Shown: one piece after another, positions 37,775 to 46,976 of the stretch
Position numbering within the stretch: the first letter of the stretch is position 1
How the letters are laid out: the number at the start of each line of letters is the position of its first letter
From: Faecalicoccus acidiformans
GTDB taxonomy: Bacteria; Bacillota_I; Bacilli_A; Erysipelotrichales; Erysipelotrichaceae
DNA: 64,000 nt
Assembly: GCF_014202635.1 (NCBI RefSeq)
Contig: NZ_JACHHD010000002.1
Span: 62,001 to 126,000 of the forward strand
Reading direction: 5' to 3'
The notes under the pieces: generated by a model
What the model was told of the DNA's origin: nothing
Databases searched by the model: none
What the model saw: only the letters and a program-made list of their open reading frames with translations
Program-made: the position numbers and the translations under genes

Positions 37775-37800
37775 AAAAAAAAGCTGTCAATTGACAGCTC
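37775..37800 (-). terminator. Rubrerythrin terminator with 18-base perfect palindrome
   Basis: AGCTGTCAA and TTGACAGCT form a perfect palindrome (37782-37799) followed by eight T on the minus strand. Confidence 0.85.
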
Positions 37801-38343
37801 CTATTCATAGTATTCTTTTAAGATCTGGAAATAAGCTTGTGAGTGTGCACAAACCGGGCATTCTTCCGGTGCTTTGTCGCCAAAATGAATATGACCGCAG
37901 TTCAAGCAGATCCAAACTGTTTCCGTAGGGCTGGTAAAGAATGTATTTTCTTCCACTTCTTTCAACATGGCACGATAACGAGCTTCATGATGTTTTTCGA
38001 TGGCCGCAACCCCTTCCATCTGTTCGGCAATTTGATCAAAGCCTTCTTCGCGGGCTGTTTTTGCCATTTCTTTATACATATCTGTCCACTCGTAGTTTTC
38101 TCCATCGGCGGCATCACTCAAATTGACCGCAGTTGTTGGAACTTTTCCTCCATGCAGTGCCTTAAACCATAATTTTGCATGTTCTTTTTCATTTTTTGAA
38201 GTTTCTTCAAAAATGTTCTGGATCTTTACATATCCGTCCTTTTTTGCCTGCGAAGCATAATATTGATATTTCATGCTGGCTTGACTTTCTCCGGCGAATG
38301 CCGCTAATAAATTTTGCTCTGTTTTTGAACCTTTTAATTCCAT
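37801..38343 (-). CDS. rbr: Rubrerythrin
   Basis: Rubrerythrin reduces peroxide with electrons from rubredoxin-like donors and protects anaerobes from oxygen. The 180-residue protein has the diiron domain with ExxH-type ligands ([25 protein letters not shown]) and a C-terminal rubredoxin domain with CLNCGH and CPVCAH. Length and domain order are normal. GAGGAGG precedes the ATG, and a TACAAT box lies about 25 bases before the start. Confidence 0.97.
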   Translation of the reverse strand: MELKGSKTEQNLLAAFAGESQASMKYQYYASQAKKDGYVKIQNIFEETSKNEKEHAKLWFKALHGGKVPTTAVNLSDAADGENYEWTDMYKEMAKTAREEGFDQIAEQMEGVAAIEKHHEARYRAMLKEVEENTFFTSPTETVWICLNCGHIHFGDKAPEECPVCAHSQAYFQILKEYYE

Positions 38344-38390
38344 GATTGAACCTCCTCATCTGTTTTCATTGTACCATAAATCCTATCAAA

Positions 38391-38780
38391 TCAATCATTA
38401 TTTGCCCAGCCAGGAATCTGATTCCCTCTCTGGATCAAAATGGCTTTCTGGAACTGAGTCTGATTTAAAAACTCCAGGATCTTTAACTTTTCATCCTCAT
38501 TGCATCCAATCAACAATTTGACTTCGCAATCCTTTTTTAAGATATCCGCACTGACGACGATCGCATCCACATTTTGGGCTTTCAAACTGCCTTTATATAC
38601 ATGGATCGGTTGGGAATCCGTTCCTACCGTATCCTGGAGATATCCATAGTCCACAGGATAGATCAAATTAGGATATTTGGGATGAGCAGAACCTTTTTCA
38701 TGAGCAATCTTACACGTGCTGCTCAATAAAAGAGTATCCATTTTCTGCCAGAAATAGGCGTTATTTTCTAATTGTTCCAT
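38391..38780 (-). CDS. Degenerate family I inorganic pyrophosphatase-like protein
   Basis: The 129-residue protein keeps the pyrophosphatase-like pattern KGSAHPKYPNLIYPVDYGYL but lacks the aspartate-rich metal loop (DxDPxD) expected right after; here the segment reads GTDSQPIHVYKGS. The protein is also shorter than the family (about 170-210 residues). This suggests a non-catalytic or altered protein. A TTGATT-TACAAT pair that may serve rubrerythrin overlaps its end. Confidence 0.6.
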   Translation of the reverse strand: MEQLENNAYFWQKMDTLLLSSTCKIAHEKGSAHPKYPNLIYPVDYGYLQDTVGTDSQPIHVYKGSLKAQNVDAIVVSADILKKDCEVKLLIGCNEDEKLKILEFLNQTQFQKAILIQRGNQIPGWANND

Positions 38781-38836
38781 GATAGAGTTCCCCTCTTTTC
38801 TGTGATGTAAATTATAACAGATTCTAGAAAAGATTT

Positions 38837-39355
38837 CTATTCGGCTTGTCCGCTTTCCACAAAGGACCAGAACTCCTGTCCCTTGGCCTGATCAAAATCA
38901 ATCGTAGAATCCACATCCCATAATGACACTTCCTTCGTTGTCTCATCATAGCCGATTCCGGCTTGGGTCGCTTCTCCATTTTCAATGATGTAAAGCGTTG
39001 GAGTATATAAGAAATAAGGGGCCATATCGAGCAGAATCTGGCCTTCTTCGCTTTGAGAGACCAAAGTCATATCGTCTTCTTCCTGGCGAACCAAATCAAA
39101 ATCCGTGATATCTAAACGATATAAAACAATGCCTGGATGTTCCTCTTGCGTCGTTTCAATATAGGAATCGATCGCTTCGCAATACGAACAGCCTTCTCGT
39201 TCAATAATCAAAACAAAATCTTCTTTCGCATCTAACTTTTCTTGAAGTTCCTGTGCACTCACATCGATTTCTTGAAAAGCTTCCTGACTCATCGTGCAGC
39301 CAAAGCACAGGAAAGAAAGAAAAACCAGACTTAAACACTTCTTTAAAAACTTCAT
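38837..39355 (-). CDS. Thioredoxin-fold lipoprotein, bacteriocin-accessory-like
   Basis: The 172-residue protein has a hydrophobic signal (residues 5-18) ending in CFGC, a weak lipobox, and a thioredoxin-like motif EREGCSYCEAI near residue 55 with a CxxC pair. This resembles PedC/BrcD-type accessory proteins and other thiol-disulfide lipoproteins. It overlaps glycerate kinase by four bases. It probably works outside the membrane on disulfides; its partner is unknown. Confidence 0.78.
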   Translation of the reverse strand: MKFLKKCLSLVFLSFLCFGCTMSQEAFQEIDVSAQELQEKLDAKEDFVLIIEREGCSYCEAIDSYIETTQEEHPGIVLYRLDITDFDLVRQEEDDMTLVSQSEEGQILLDMAPYFLYTPTLYIIENGEATQAGIGYDETTKEVSLWDVDSTIDFDQAKGQEFWSFVESGQAE

Positions 39356-40500
39356 TGATCGTCCTCCATTCTTACGATCGCATCGATCGTCCTGGTAATC
39401 GAAAAAGCTAAATTTTCTAATTTTTCCGGACCGTTTTTTAATGCCGTCATAAAATCCATGGCCCGATCCGCACTCGCATATAACCCGTCAAATCCATCCT
39501 GGTACAATTCCTGATATCCCAAGCCAAGCGCTCCACTCAGGCAAAGTACCGGCTTATGATACTTCTTGGCCAGTTGAGCAACACCAAAAGGAACTTTCCC
39601 ATATCGTGTCTGAAGATCGGTCTGTCCTTCTCCGGTCATCACGATATCCGCTTCTTGGATCACTTTTTCTAACTGATAGCCTTCCATGCACATCGTGATT
39701 CCAGACTGCATCTGAGCATGTAAAATGCCCACCAGCACAGCACCGATCCCGCCAGCCGCTCCTCCGCCGGGAATCGCATCCAAATCGACACCGAATGTCT
39801 TCTGCATCACATCACGATAACGCCGCATCCAATGATCGACCATCGTCAGCTGTGATGGAAAAAGCCCTTTTTGACGGCCAAAGGTAAAAGTTGCTCCTTT
39901 CGGTCCTAATAGCGGATTGCGCACATCGGCTGCCGCCAAGATCTGTACATGATCAAGATCTATTAAGCGGCTTGCATCAATATGATGAATCTTTCCTAAA
40001 CTGTAAGCCCCGCATATAAGAGATTTATTCTCTTTATCATAAAAACGAAGGCCTAGCTCCTGCAAAAGTCCCATACCGCCATCGTTGGTCGCAGTCCCTC
40101 CTAAACCGATCACGATCGTCGTACACCCTTTTTTGAGAGCGTCCTTGATCATCTTCCCAATACCACGGCTATTCGCAATCATCGGATTACGACGTTTCTT
40201 TTCCGTCATGCTTAAACCGATGCAGCTGGCAACTTCCATGATCGCTTTCTTCTTTTCCGGCAAGATCCCATATGAGGCAATGACTGGTTTCCCATACGCA
40301 TCGACGGTTTCAACCTCAGTGATCTGCGCTTTTTCGATCTGGCAAAGGATTTCCATGGTCCCTTCGCCTCCATCGCACATTGGAAAAGCAGCGACTGTAT
40401 GATTTGGATTTGCGTTTTGGATTCCTTTGGAAATGCGCTGGACGGCTTCCTGAGAAGTCATACAGCCTTTAAAAGAATCGCAGGCGACTACAAACTTCAT
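39352..40500 (-). CDS. Glycerate kinase (GarK/GlxK type)
   Basis: The 382-residue protein has the family N-terminus VVACDSFKGCMTSQEA, CDGGEGT, and the conserved GLGGTATNDGGMGLLQELG. It phosphorylates D-glycerate, usually to 2-phosphoglycerate, feeding it into glycolysis. It overlaps the thioredoxin-fold lipoprotein by four bases. Nearby genes for glyoxylate or tartronate routes were not found, so the glycerate source is unknown. Confidence 0.95.
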   Translation of the reverse strand: MKFVVACDSFKGCMTSQEAVQRISKGIQNANPNHTVAAFPMCDGGEGTMEILCQIEKAQITEVETVDAYGKPVIASYGILPEKKKAIMEVASCIGLSMTEKKRRNPMIANSRGIGKMIKDALKKGCTTIVIGLGGTATNDGGMGLLQELGLRFYDKENKSLICGAYSLGKIHHIDASRLIDLDHVQILAAADVRNPLLGPKGATFTFGRQKGLFPSQLTMVDHWMRRYRDVMQKTFGVDLDAIPGGGAAGGIGAVLVGILHAQMQSGITMCMEGYQLEKVIQEADIVMTGEGQTDLQTRYGKVPFGVAQLAKKYHKPVLCLSGALGLGYQELYQDGFDGLYASADRAMDFMTALKNGPEKLENLAFSITRTIDAIVRMEDDQ

Positions 40501-40539
40501 ATTCTTAGTTTATCACACTCTTCGCGAATCTAGAGAAAA

Positions 40540-40572
40540 ACCACTTTTCGAGCTTGATTTTCGTGCTATAAT
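40540..40572 (+). promoter_or_regulatory. Extended -10 promoter of coaBC
   Basis: TG-C-TATAAT (40564-40572) is an extended -10 box; the -35 region is weak. It lies about 26 bases before the coaBC start. Confidence 0.55.
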
Positions 40573-40597
40573 CTGAATGTTGAAAGGTAAGGACCCT

Positions 40598-41791
40598 ATG
40601 AAAAAACACGTTTTAATCGGTGTTACGGGAGGTATCGCAGCCTACAAGGCGCTTGATATCGTCAGTCAGCTTAGAAAAAGCAATCTGGAAGTCCGCGTCA
40701 TGATGACCGAACATGCTGCCCGGTTTGTTTCACCGCTTTCTTTTTCTACTTTATCCAAGAATCGTTGTGAAGTGGATCTGTTTGACCCCCATGCACCCGA
40801 CCCTATTGCCCATATCAATTTAGCAGCTTGGGCCGATCTTGTGATCTTGGTCCCTTGCACTGCCAATGTACTCGCAAAAGTCGTTCACGGTATCAGCGAT
40901 GATCTTCTGACTTCTACTTTTTTAGCTTGTCATTGCGATAAGATGATTGCTCCTGCCATGAATACTCATATGTATGAAAATCCTGTTACGCAGCAAAACC
41001 TGCAAAAAGCCAAAGATTTCAACATACAGATCATTGAACCAGAAACAGGCCACTTAGCCTGTGATGTGGAAGGGAAAGGAAAACTGGCTGCGGTAGAGAC
41101 GATCGTAGAAACGATCCGAAACTACTTCCTGGATGAATCTCTATTGGAAGGAAAACGCGTCTTGATCAGTGCCGGTCCGACACAAGAATCCCTGGATCCG
41201 GTGCGATATATCACGAACCATTCGAGCGGGAAACAGGGCTATGCGATAGCCAAAGCCGCTAAGCGCATGGGAGCCGAAGTGACCTTGGTCAGCGGTCCTG
41301 TTCATTTGCCGATTCCGGAAGGCGTCAAACCGGTTTTTGTGACAAGTGCCCAAGAAATGTTTACTGCCATGAAAGAAGAGTCTGTTCAGGCAGACTACAT
41401 CATCATGGCCGCTGCCGTGGCTGATTACCGGCCGGCTGTCGCCGCTCAGGACAAAATCAAAAAGACCGGCGAGGATCTTGTCTTAAAAATGGTTCGCAAC
41501 CCGGATATCCTGGCCTGGATCGGTCAGCACAAGGCTCCAAACCAAATCGTCTGTGGATTTGCGATGGAAACACGTGATCTGGATCAAAATGCCCGCGAAA
41601 AAATGATCAAAAAGAATTGTGATCTTTTGATTGCCAATAACCTCAAGACACCGGGCGCTGGTTTTCAGACAGACACCAATGTCGTAACCATAATAACTCA
41701 AGATCATTTGGAACATTTGCCTAAGATCGCCAAAGAAGACTTAGGTGTTCTAATCTTAAAAACCATGAAAGAAATAGAAAAGGAACGATAA
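40598..41791 (+). CDS. coaBC: Bifunctional phosphopantothenoylcysteine decarboxylase/phosphopantothenate-cysteine ligase
   Basis: CoaBC converts phosphopantothenate to phosphopantetheine on the way to CoA. The 397-residue protein has an N-terminal flavin decarboxylase domain (VTGGIAAYKA, HINLAAWAD, PAMNTHMYENP) and a C-terminal ligase domain (ISAGPTQESLDPVRYITNHSSGKQ split here as GPTQESLDPVR and NHSSGKQGYAIA). The start at 40598 follows AAGG; an ATG at 40577 lies at the predicted transcript start. coaX follows after one base. Confidence 0.96.
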   Translation: MKKHVLIGVTGGIAAYKALDIVSQLRKSNLEVRVMMTEHAARFVSPLSFSTLSKNRCEVDLFDPHAPDPIAHINLAAWADLVILVPCTANVLAKVVHGISDDLLTSTFLACHCDKMIAPAMNTHMYENPVTQQNLQKAKDFNIQIIEPETGHLACDVEGKGKLAAVETIVETIRNYFLDESLLEGKRVLISAGPTQESLDPVRYITNHSSGKQGYAIAKAAKRMGAEVTLVSGPVHLPIPEGVKPVFVTSAQEMFTAMKEESVQADYIIMAAAVADYRPAVAAQDKIKKTGEDLVLKMVRNPDILAWIGQHKAPNQIVCGFAMETRDLDQNAREKMIKKNCDLLIANNLKTPGAGFQTDTNVVTIITQDHLEHLPKIAKEDLGVLILKTMKEIEKER

Positions 41792-41792
41792 G

Positions 41793-42569
41793 ATGTTAGT
41801 AGCGATCGATATCGGTAATACCAATATTACCATCGGTATCTTTGATCAGGATGAGCTGATCGGAAATTACCGGTTAACTACGAAAGTACGTCGCACCAGC
41901 GATGAATACGGATTTATGTTGAAGACTTTCTTAGATAACTCCAAAGTTTATAAAGAAGATATCCAGGACGTGATCGTCTCCAGTGTAGTACCCAAAGTCA
42001 TGCACTCATTTCAAAACGGAATCAAGAAGTTTTTAGGAATCGAGCCGATCATTGTCGGCCCGGGTGTCAAAAGCGGAATCAGCGTTCAGCTAGAGAACCC
42101 GAAAAGTGTCGGTTCGGATCGCATTGCCGATTGTGCCGGTGCTTTCTTTGAATATGGCGGTCCTGTTCTGATCATCGATTTCGGCACGGCGACAACATAT
42201 GACTACGTAGATGAAAACGGCTGTTTTAAAGCCGGCTCGATCAGTGTCGGCATCGAAACCGGTGCCAATGCCCTTTGGACCCAAACAGCTCAATTGCCTG
42301 AAATCGAGATCAAGCGTCCAAACACCATTCTTTCGAAAAACACAAAGACGGAGATGCAGGGCGGGATCTTCTACCAGTATTTAGGCGGAGTCGAATATAC
42401 CATTCGTCAATATCGGAAAGAATTAGGCAACGACTTCAAAGTTGTCGCAACTGGCGGATTGGGGCGTGTTGTTTGTTCTCACATCCCGCAAATTGATGTT
42501 TACGATCCCAATTTGATCTTTAAAGGATTAAAAGTCATTTATGATAAAAACAAAGAGACAGCCGAGTGA
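41793..42569 (+). CDS. coaX: Type III pantothenate kinase
   Basis: CoaX phosphorylates pantothenate, the first CoA step, and is not feedback-inhibited by CoA. The 258-residue protein has the ASKHA phosphate motif AIDIGNTNITIGIF at the N-terminus, the GSDRIADCAGA region and IDFGTATTYDYV. It starts one base after coaBC, so the two CoA genes are coupled. A strong terminator follows. Confidence 0.97.
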   Translation: MLVAIDIGNTNITIGIFDQDELIGNYRLTTKVRRTSDEYGFMLKTFLDNSKVYKEDIQDVIVSSVVPKVMHSFQNGIKKFLGIEPIIVGPGVKSGISVQLENPKSVGSDRIADCAGAFFEYGGPVLIIDFGTATTYDYVDENGCFKAGSISVGIETGANALWTQTAQLPEIEIKRPNTILSKNTKTEMQGGIFYQYLGGVEYTIRQYRKELGNDFKVVATGGLGRVVCSHIPQIDVYDPNLIFKGLKVIYDKNKETAE

Positions 42570-42587
42570 TTCGCTGTCTCTTTTTAT
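42553..42587. terminator. Terminator after coaX
   Basis: GAGACAGC and GCTGTCTC arms surround the coaX stop, with five T after; the reverse strand also gives a T-rich run for the convergent gene. Confidence 0.85.
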
Positions 42588-43402
42588 TCTGATTCATCCA
42601 ATGCCGAAAGGTCGATGGACTCGATTTGATACTGTTGTCCAAAAACACGATTGACATAGCTGGCATAATCACCAGATTCGATTTCGGCATCGCTTAAGTA
42701 GGCGCGTTCCCCGAAAATATCTTGAGTCTGGATTTCCATTCCATCATTGATTTCCGGAACACAAACCAAGTAATACAACGTGAAAACTTGATCATTCTGT
42801 TTGAAATCCAATTGATAGATCTGGATCACGCGATCGCTGGCCGATGTGCTTTTTGACTTCAAAAACGCTCCATAACAAGGCTGCAGGCGAGTGAGTTCCC
42901 ATTGTTCTTCCTTAGAGGTCTCATGATTCAAAGAGAAAATATCATTTTCATGATCCCATACATAGGTTTCAGAAGCATCCAATATGGCGCTCAGATAATC
43001 ATGATCAATCTGTTCTAAAGATGCATATCGGTCTTGCAGCCCTTCCACCGTGATTTCCATGGTCGCATTTTTGACCTCGTAATGATATCGTTGTGCCAGA
43101 TTCTCGTCATAGGTTGCGGTAATCGTGATCACATCGCCATTGGAAAGATTTGTATTCGGGCTCACTTCAAAAAGTACTGTATCTAAAAACTCCTGGACCC
43201 GCTGATTGAGATCATCCCCTATGACTTCCACTTCCAGGGAAGCCATGCCATTTTCTCCGGTATAATGTAAAGATATACTTTTTTGCAGATCAATTTGAAT
43301 GGTTCGCAAGAAGAAAAAATAGGCAACGCTGACCAAGAGAATACACATGGATAAGATTCCGGCAAAATACAGAGCTTTATCTTTGATTCTATCTTGTTCC
43401 AT
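42584..43402 (-). CDS. Membrane-anchored protein of unknown function
   Basis: The 272-residue protein has one transmembrane helix near residues 12-32 and a large, mostly beta-rich, acidic domain that should lie outside the cell. I do not recognise a family. It starts 9 bases after recG stops on the same strand and may be cotranscribed with it. Its C-terminus is rich in Asp/Glu. The function cannot be inferred from the sequence. Confidence 0.7.
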   Translation of the reverse strand: MEQDRIKDKALYFAGILSMCILLVSVAYFFFLRTIQIDLQKSISLHYTGENGMASLEVEVIGDDLNQRVQEFLDTVLFEVSPNTNLSNGDVITITATYDENLAQRYHYEVKNATMEITVEGLQDRYASLEQIDHDYLSAILDASETYVWDHENDIFSLNHETSKEEQWELTRLQPCYGAFLKSKSTSASDRVIQIYQLDFKQNDQVFTLYYLVCVPEINDGMEIQTQDIFGERAYLSDAEIESGDYASYVNRVFGQQYQIESIDLSALDESE

Positions 43403-43411
43403 ACGCCTATT

Positions 43412-45391
43412 CTAATCGAAATACGAAGCGTTTTCCAGTGCTTGCGACACATACGCTAACAAAGCCTGATCTTCTTGTCGGCGCAAGATCTCCTTGGCAT
43501 CCTCAATACAGCAGGACATCATGGCCACATCTTTTGCGGGGTCTGCAAATAAAAATCCGGGAATCCCGCTTTGTCGAACCCCTAAAACATCTCCTGGTCC
43601 TCGAGTCTGCAGATCATAAGCTGTGATCGAAAAACCATCCGTATTCTTTTCCAGCATCTTTAAACGTTCGATTGCCTGCGGATTTTTGGTTGTGCTCAAC
43701 AAGAAACAATGCCCCTGGTCTGCACTTCGTCCCACACGTCCGCGCAGCTGATGCAGAGTGCTTAGACCAAAACGATGTGCATCATAGATGACCATCCATG
43801 TCGCATTGGCCACATCGACCCCCACCTCTACCACAGTCGTGGAAACCAGGATATCGATTCTATGCTGTGAAAAATCCATCATCACTGCTTCTTTTTCTTC
43901 CGCTTTCAATCTTCCATGCAGCAAGCCGAAGCGAAACTGCGTCAAGGTGTTTTTCATCCCTTCATAAATCGAGATCGCATTGCGCAGATCCATCTCTTGC
44001 GAGTCTTCAATGGACGGACAAACCACATATCCTTGATGGCCTTCTTGCGTATACTGAATAATCTCTTGTAAAATCGGCTTCATCGTCTTTCCAGTCACAT
44101 ATCTTGTGATCACTGGTTTTCGTCCCGGAGGCATGGTCTTGATATTGGAAACACTCAGATCGCCAAATAAGAAATGAGCTGCCGTTCGGGGAATCGGTGT
44201 GGCTGACATCATCAACACATCAACCGCTTTTCCTTTTTCCAACAAGGCGCGACGCTGGCGAACTCCAAATCGCTGTTGTTCATCGATCACCGCCAAACCA
44301 AGATCTTTAAAAGTCACACCCTCTTGAAAGAGGGCATGCGTCCCTACGACCAGCTGGATTTTCTGCGTCCGCAAAGACTCCAGAATCTCTTTCTTTTGAC
44401 GAACAGGAAGACTGGATACATAAAGAGAAACAGGCAGGCCTTGCGCTTGTAATGTTTTATAATGCTGGCGAGCCAAGATCTCTGTCGGCGCCAAAAAGCA
44501 GGCTTGCTCTCCGGATAGAAGACACGCATATAAGGCAACACTGGCCACCATGGTTTTTCCGCATCCTACGTCTCCTTGTACCAATCGGAATAAGATTCTT
44601 GAGCTGGCCATATCTTCTAAAACTTCATGAATGGCTTTTTCTTGGTCGGGAGTCAACGCATAGGGAAACTGATTGATAAACGAAAGAATTTTATCGTGGT
44701 CAAACTGCTTTGGAGACTTGATGTCGCCTCTTTGTTCATGAGAAAGTGCCTGCATCACACATTGAAAACGCAAGAATTCTTCATACTTCAATGTTCGGAT
44801 CGCCGCTTTTAGATCGGCATCGTTTTGCGGCTGGTGGATGGCTTTTAAACACGAAGCCAGATCCATCAATCGATATTTATTGATATATCGTTTGGGAACC
44901 AGGCTCTTGACCTGATCGGCCAACGATAAAGCGCCCTGCATGATCGATATCATATCCGATTGTTTCATTCCATCACGAAGCGGATAGATCGGGCGAATCC
45001 CTTCTTGCAGGTGCAATGGTTTAAAATTATATTGCGAGACCGTAACCTTATTTTTCCCTTGGTACGTTCCAAAACACGTGATGGTCTTGCCAAAGTGAAA
45101 CATCTCTTTCCAAGGGCGGTTGAACAAAGTGATCTGGATTTCCTGATCCCAGCTGATGACAGTAAATCGCGTCATGGATCTTCTTCCCTGCAAGCGAATG
45201 ATCGTAACCGAAGAACTGATCAAGCCCTCAAAACAAACCGAATCGCCCTCTTGCCATGACGAAAAAGGAATGGCTTGAATCGTCTCATAACGCAAAGGAT
45301 AGATTCGCAAGACATCTTCTACTGTTTCCACATCATATTTTTTTAATAATTCACTTCTTCTTTTTGTGAGTTTTAGTTTTTTTAGTTCCAT
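43412..45391 (-). CDS. recG: ATP-dependent DNA helicase RecG
   Basis: RecG rewinds and reverses stalled forks and Holliday junctions. The 659-residue protein has an N-terminal wedge/OB domain, Walker A GDVGCGKT, the DEQQ box in VIDEQQRFGVRQR, SATPIPRT, and a C-terminal GRVGRSADQG motif VI. It is slightly shorter than the 680-690 residues of common RecG, with the shortening at the N-terminus. Its start lies inside the end of the membrane-protein gene with a 41-base overlap. Confidence 0.96.
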   Translation of the reverse strand: MELKKLKLTKRRSELLKKYDVETVEDVLRIYPLRYETIQAIPFSSWQEGDSVCFEGLISSSVTIIRLQGRRSMTRFTVISWDQEIQITLFNRPWKEMFHFGKTITCFGTYQGKNKVTVSQYNFKPLHLQEGIRPIYPLRDGMKQSDMISIMQGALSLADQVKSLVPKRYINKYRLMDLASCLKAIHQPQNDADLKAAIRTLKYEEFLRFQCVMQALSHEQRGDIKSPKQFDHDKILSFINQFPYALTPDQEKAIHEVLEDMASSRILFRLVQGDVGCGKTMVASVALYACLLSGEQACFLAPTEILARQHYKTLQAQGLPVSLYVSSLPVRQKKEILESLRTQKIQLVVGTHALFQEGVTFKDLGLAVIDEQQRFGVRQRRALLEKGKAVDVLMMSATPIPRTAAHFLFGDLSVSNIKTMPPGRKPVITRYVTGKTMKPILQEIIQYTQEGHQGYVVCPSIEDSQEMDLRNAISIYEGMKNTLTQFRFGLLHGRLKAEEKEAVMMDFSQHRIDILVSTTVVEVGVDVANATWMVIYDAHRFGLSTLHQLRGRVGRSADQGHCFLLSTTKNPQAIERLKMLEKNTDGFSITAYDLQTRGPGDVLGVRQSGIPGFLFADPAKDVAMMSCCIEDAKEILRRQEDQALLAYVSQALENASYFD

Positions 45392-46163
45392 CTGTAATCC
45401 AATTTTTCTTTATCATTGACAAATAATTACATTCTACGATCAGATATACCATCCCGATGCCAAACAACAAGATCAGATATGCGATAATGCTTGAAGTCAT
45501 CCCCAATCCCGCAGCCATGGTAAACGCAAACATCCAGGAGAACATCGGATTGGCATAGAATACAAGCCCCGATAAGATTGAAAACGCATCCAGCCCGCTC
45601 GCCATCGATAAGGGAGCCCCTACCAAACTGTCTAAAAAGATCACCATCAGTAAAATCAAGGCATACCGATTCCAAATGGGTTTGAATGAGCGCTTCAGTT
45701 TTTCTTTCATATCCGTTTTGATTTGCGAAAAGGTTGTCTTTCCTTTGGCTAAACTGGTAAACATGCATAGTTCTATAGGTTGTGCCAGGACGATCAACAA
45801 AGCACAGACGATCTGATAAGGAAGAGTCAGATACCAAAGATCCATACTGGCGATCACCGTATGCAAAGGAGAAAGGATCCCCATGGTTAAGGTAATTAAA
45901 ATCCCCTGATATACAACAATCGGCAGCAAAGCCGCCTTGTCCAGCTTGGGATGATCTTGCCAGGCACACAGGCAGATCCAATAGAATCCCACGGCCGAAA
46001 CCAGGCTTAACAAAACAATCAAAAAGTAAAGTGCTAAACTGGCCCCCAGATAAGCACTTCCAAAAATATAAACGATATTGTACAAAAAGCTCAATAAGAT
46101 CGCCCATCCCATTGGTTTGGACAATTCTTTAAATTGATAAGAAAGATTGACCTTTGATTTCAT
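45351..46163 (-). CDS. Integral membrane protein, about six helices
   Basis: The 270-residue protein is mostly hydrophobic with about six membrane helices and a lysine-rich tail (KKTKTHKKKK). I start at 46163, where GGGG lies 7 bases upstream, rather than at 46205. It follows the S66 peptidase by 4 bases and overlaps recG by 41 bases, so the three are one transcript. It resembles DUF624-like membrane proteins loosely; I cannot assign it. Confidence 0.72.
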   Translation of the reverse strand: MKSKVNLSYQFKELSKPMGWAILLSFLYNIVYIFGSAYLGASLALYFLIVLLSLVSAVGFYWICLCAWQDHPKLDKAALLPIVVYQGILITLTMGILSPLHTVIASMDLWYLTLPYQIVCALLIVLAQPIELCMFTSLAKGKTTFSQIKTDMKEKLKRSFKPIWNRYALILLMVIFLDSLVGAPLSMASGLDAFSILSGLVFYANPMFSWMFAFTMAAGLGMTSSIIAYLILLFGIGMVYLIVECNYLSMIKKNWITDGTKKTKTHKKKK

Positions 46164-46167
46164 ACCT

Positions 46168-46899
46168 TCACCCCTTGATCCACAACGCTTTGGAAAACCG
46201 GCCATGCCCGACTTCTTCAGTCAGTTTGACCGGAAAATTCTGTCGTCTGGCCCATTCTTTGAGCCATCTTCGATCTTCTTTCAACATCGTAAACTCCCCA
46301 AATGTCAAAGAACGGATCTGTGAAAATCCTGGCATCCATTCAAACTGCTGGATATACGATCGAATACGATAAAGATCTCCCGAATAACTTTCTAAAAAAA
46401 TATCTTTTCCCGCCAGAACCGGAAAATATGGCGAGCCTGCCAGTTTGAGAAAACAACGAATATTTCCGCCCACATACGCCTTCGAATCCCAAAACAAGTC
46501 CTGGGATCCGTGTTCCAGAAATTCCAGGCATTGTTCCATACGCGTCTGATGGCGAATCTGAAAAAGGATCGTTTTTCGAATCTTTCCCAGTACATTTAAA
46601 ATCGGAGTCAAATCACTATAACCGAAAAAAAGAGTATGACTTTTCTGATATTGATCCAGGTCAATATACTCTAATGTCTCTATAGAAAGATCTCCTCCGG
46701 AAACATCAAAAACAGCGTCTACATCTTGAGAAAACCAATCATTCAAAATGGAAGCTCGAGTTTTTCCATCCACATCCTGTTCCAGCACAGGACTGACTAA
46801 GACTCGTACTTGCCGATCTTGAAAAAACTGAATCACGCCTTCCAGATCTTTTCTTTTAACAGGATTCGATAAACGAGACAAAGCAATCGTTTTCGTCAT
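46168..46899 (-). CDS. S66-family LD-carboxypeptidase-like protein
   Basis: The 243-residue protein has the S66 catalytic Ser in FFGYSDLTP, a GGN loop, a Glu in IFLESYSGD, and a His in EVGHGRFSKALWIKG, the Ser-Glu-His order of the LdcA/MccF family. The family cuts LD bonds in peptidoglycan tetrapeptides or inactivates microcin C7-type compounds. It is about 60 residues shorter than usual at the N-terminus. It is the first gene of an apparent operon with a membrane protein and recG. Confidence 0.82.
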   Translation of the reverse strand: MTKTIALSRLSNPVKRKDLEGVIQFFQDRQVRVLVSPVLEQDVDGKTRASILNDWFSQDVDAVFDVSGGDLSIETLEYIDLDQYQKSHTLFFGYSDLTPILNVLGKIRKTILFQIRHQTRMEQCLEFLEHGSQDLFWDSKAYVGGNIRCFLKLAGSPYFPVLAGKDIFLESYSGDLYRIRSYIQQFEWMPGFSQIRSLTFGEFTMLKEDRRWLKEWARRQNFPVKLTEEVGHGRFSKALWIKG

Positions 46900-46909
46900 G
46901 GTTTCCTCC

Positions 46910-46937
46910 TTTACACGAATGTTGATGATGTTATAAT
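46910..46937 (+). promoter_or_regulatory. Promoter of the degV operon
   Basis: TTTACA (46910-46915), a 16-base spacer and TATAAT (46932-46937) lie about 40 bases before the degV-family start. Confidence 0.7.
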
Positions 46938-46976
46938 ATTACCATCTTCAAGCTAGAAAACAAAGAAGGGAGCCAT

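Noticed and set aside
45427-46107. A 226-residue minus-strand frame inside the membrane protein gene
   Set aside because: It is a second reading frame of the same DNA; the other frame has the ribosome site and consistent membrane helices.
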